Below, piece after piece: positions 60,961 through 64,000 of a stretch of 64,000 nt of DNA. The translations under genes and the position numbers were made by a program. The stretch spans positions 8,023,579 through 8,087,578 of the forward strand of contig CM049307.1 of the NCBI GenBank assembly GCA_026874595.1. Reading direction: 5' to 3'. Source of the stretch: Sipunculus nudus (Eukaryota > Annelida > Sipuncula > Golfingiida > Sipunculidae). The notes under the pieces were generated by a model that worked only from the letters and a program-made list of their open reading frames with translations, was not told where the DNA came from and made no database searches. How positions within the stretch are numbered: position 1 is the stretch's first letter; every line of letters starts with the position of its first letter.

Positions 60961-63900
60961 CTGTGAAAGAAACATCATCTAATTCAAAGCCCCTGCAACA
61001 AGCACTCATGAATGAAAATGAAACTAATCAATACTTGTGTTCCCTCGTAGTATTATCCTACTCACAATCACAAAAATGAATTTGTTTTATAATTTACCTG
61101 ACTGCTTCATGATGGCAAACATCCTACTCAGAATATATTTAAAAATGCTGTTTTAGAATAAATATAGATAAAGACTTGTTTGACCATGACTGTGCCACTT
61201 CTTTCTAAATGTATATAAATGACACCTGCAGTTGATTCTGGCAGTCTCATTAGTTTGCTTGAGCTTTCTATGAACAATATTCTATGGACATTTAAAACTC
61301 CATTAATTCAACCACAATAAATATACACTTGAATTTTTTATGAAAAGGCAACTGGTTCCTGATGTACAGGCTTTATTAATATCTCACTTTCTAAAAAAAT
61401 TCTGATTCTTGTGTGATACTGACATCAGATTGTTTCAAAGAAATTATATCCGCATAATAAAATAAACTGTCATAGTAACTTCCTTAACTGTAATACAGCC
61501 CAAGTTTATAAACCTTAATTTATCTGACAACATTAATGATTTCCATTATAATGCAAACAAGTATCCCAGAAGCTGGTGCCTGCAGGTATAATGGCATGAT
61601 TTTTGTAAAAAAAAAGAAACATTTTGTGAAAACATAATAATTACACAACATAAACAAGAATGATACAATTAAATCATGGTCATGGTAACCAATTTTTTCT
61701 CATCCATAATTTTCACCTGTTTTTTGTAACAGATAGACCCTCAATATATTTCTAATTTAAATAATTAACAAGAATGGTAATCCAAAGAAACATTGATGTC
61801 CTGATTATTTAATGTAACACTTATAACTACACTCTCCTGAACTGGCATTATAATTTGTACACTGTTTTCATAAAGAATTCCGTCAATTAAATAATACTTT
61901 TACATTCACTTCATGAATTCTAAAATTCTGCAGAATTCCCTTATTGTTACAAAAATCATCCCTGGAAATACTCTTGTATAAAAATCTAAGGCTATAAAAA
62001 TCCCCAATGAACTGATACAAATAGGCCTATATAAATATCCCCCAGGGCACTGACACACTGAAATTCATAATCAAAATATTACATCAGTACTGTCAGTTTT
62101 CACTCTACATATACATAGACATGTGGTTATCCGTTGAAAATTAAGTAAGCAACTTAATTCTGACCTTTAATAATAATAATCTTGCACTCCATTCAAGGCA
62201 TTACCAGGTAAATGATTTTTTTTAAAGTTTAGGAATAATTTTACTGGAAGTGTGACTGACTCTGTAAATAATGAAGAACATGGCCTGGGAATCTAAACAA
62301 TAAAATGCATTTTATATATGTAAATGTGAGCAGATAAGTTTACTGTAGTACAATGTCATGATATTTGATGTTTGTTACAACCCTAATTTAAGCATCAGGA
62401 GCATAAGTGGGCAGGTTGAACTAGACCCTAAGTCATGATCCATACATAACTGCGCTAACATGAGTCCCCCGGCTCAGCCTTCCACACCATATTCATGACT
62501 TCCCGAGTTCATTCCCGTTAACCATCAGACCCTCATAACTTCCATGGCACACGGGTCAGATACATTTGGTGATATCAGAAGTTACATGCATGATTAAAGG
62601 GACTCATACTTAAAGCACACATTTATGATGAACAAGGTAGAACTGATCTTTATGAGGCTGCTACTGAAGAAGGCCCTTCACCAGTAATTTATGACGACTG
62701 CCTGCTAGAATCTAGTCACACTTGACTTCAACTAATGGATAAGACCAACCATAAAAAGGGAAGTCAAAGGTCAAAAGCAAGCAGGTCAATGACCTTGACC
62801 TTGTGTGAACCAGAAAAAGTCTGAGCATCTCAGATGTTGGAGGGAGGAAAAGAGGACTCACAAGTCAACAGTGTAAAGGACAAAGCTGATCTCACTGATC
62901 TGGGTCTCACGCAGCTGAAATAACTGCTAGATCATGTTACCAATTATAATGGACATTTATCAGCAGATCTTCAGGGTTGGCAGGTTGGGGGCTATGAAAT
63001 GCTTTAGTGGCAAGGCTGGGCAACAAGGTCTTCCATTCATTACACGGCTGCTGATCTGAAAGTGTGAGATCACAAGACTGGGGACACACGGGTTACCCTG
63101 ACGTGCTCAAACATTCTGTCATTGTAACCATCCACGCCCACCAGCAGGCCAGCTTCCCTCAGAAACCTATATCAGCCTGAGTTTCCATTTTATCAACTTG
63201 CTAAATTTTGGTTTATGTGAGAAATGATAAGAGATGCCATAATTTGATTTGATTCTTAAATTAGCACTCATGATTTGATATGTGACATATTAGAAAATAA
63301 AAGGTTTCTTTTACATTCAAAGGCTAAAACAATTTGCCCCATATTTAGACAGGTAAAAGAGGTCTGCCATTCTGTATTTATAATGATTAAAATTCATTGA
63401 GACACTATACACAACATAATTTTCAAGATCTCTTTAAGTGAACCAGCTGACTAGAAAATCGGTGGTTTAGTTTATTTCAAGGAAAAATATTAACTTTGCT
63501 AGCTCCCCAATAAGGTTCACACTAAGAGTGAGTAACAACTCTATGATTTATGGGAAAATCCAAATCAAAGTCCAGAACATGTTTTCCAGACAACCAATTC
63601 CTCTATTAAGTTTGAAAGTAAGAATGTTTAACATTATCTTTCAAAAATTTAATTTCATGTAAAGCCAGGCAAATAATATTCATGAAAAATAACAAACCTA
63701 TAGAGTGTGATAACATCCTAACGAGACGAGGAGTCCAACACGATTCCCTTGTCATTTTAAGTATAAGTGAATCTGAGAAAAAGTTTTAAATATGCAAAGA
63801 AACAGTTAAAATCAAACTTTAATCATTAAAAAAAAAAACAAGAAAATCAACACAGTACCTTGACTAGAAGTGGATCTGAATAATTTTTTCTTTAAATATG

Positions 63901-64000
63901 AAGAAATCAAGGACTGACTTACACTCAGAATTTGTAAGTATATCACCTACCACAAACACATTTATGAGGGAGGAAAAAGTATCCAAGTATCTACTGGTGA
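60961..64000. other. Upstream intron or 5' region of the gene
   Basis: No further exon could be defended. A GC-richer interval at about 62400-63200 contains a cluster of AGGTCA-type motifs (62762-62804) and a 33-codon minus-strand frame (63070-63171), discussed elsewhere in this report. The rest is AT-rich background. Confidence 0.4.
62762..62804. promoter_or_regulatory. Cluster of nuclear-receptor-type motifs (possible enhancer)
   Basis: Within about 43 bp there is agtcaaaggtca (DR1-like), aggtcaatgacct (62783-62795, a perfect inverted repeat with one-base spacer, the IR1 arrangement) and tgaccttgacc (two abutting half-sites). No tandem array surrounds it. Regulatory function is inferred from motif form only. 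Confidence 0.3.

Noticed and set aside
63070-63171. A 33-codon minus-strand frame (contains LREAGLLVGVDGYNDRMFEH) in a GC-richer patch, possibly an upstream exon
   Set aside because: The only acceptor-like site is weak (gatatag), the possible donor (ggtaacc) is poor, and the phase link to the 60960 exon cannot be tested. The plus strand reads equally well.
1-64000. CRISPR arrays, because of many regular tandem repeats
   Set aside because: The arrays are head-to-tail satellites without unique spacers, and the window is clearly eukaryotic.

Overview
This is AT-rich, non-coding-dominated metazoan DNA. The repeats (pearl/Helentron-like elements with tandem cores and (ACGG)n tracts, fold-back MITEs, satellites, a tRNA-derived SINE) suggest a mollusc, most likely a bivalve. 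The species is not identifiable by eye. There are no prokaryotic genes, rRNAs, CRISPR arrays or intact transposase or reverse transcriptase ORFs.

The only gene I can support lies on the minus strand and extends past both window ends. Three internal coding exons are visible: 60124-60960, 44869-46278 and 13805-13867. Their splice sites and reading phases agree, and they are separated by introns of about 13.8 kb and 31 kb. All three appear to be phase 1-1 exons with lengths divisible by three. They encode a disordered, Ser/Thr/Lys-rich protein with SUMO-type motifs. The 63-nt exon encodes a short IPVGIAVARQR motif. I recall a very similar PVGIAVA-x-ARQ motif from the vertebrate TNRC18/BAHCC1 (BAH-domain chromatin protein) family, so the gene is tentatively assigned there. 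The BAH domain itself is not in this window.

Layout, left to right. 1-3160: degenerate tandem repeats, a small Helentron-like element (867-1736) and a 72-bp satellite. 3575-4925: an inverted-repeat element with a long (TA)n core. 6958-7412: a 33-bp minisatellite. 12020-12535: a fold-back MITE. 13805: the microexon. 14560-27436: three copies of one pearl/HINE-like family (P2), the third nested in another inverted-repeat element (26045-28205). 30245-31545: a 48-bp minisatellite that happens to be open for 453 codons. 35400-35790: a tRNA-derived SINE. 36055-37045: a 28-bp satellite. 37135-38316 and 41080-42545: two more HINE-like families (P3, P4). 44869-46278: the large exon. 48130-48480: a fold-back element. 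53395-56710: a 59-bp satellite with higher-order structure. 60124-60960: the most 5' visible exon. The remaining intronic sequence shows nothing I can name.

The most interesting structure is not a gene. At least four sequence-unrelated element families share one blueprint: a 5' ACTAGA-like start, a small 5' hairpin, an arm, tandem core units, an ACGG or GGC microsatellite, and a 3' terminal hairpin whose arm matches the 5' arm. The cores of two families carry dense arrays of nuclear-receptor-type AGGTCA motifs. The 59-bp satellite places dozens of U1-type 5' splice-site cores in the sense orientation inside the host gene's intron.
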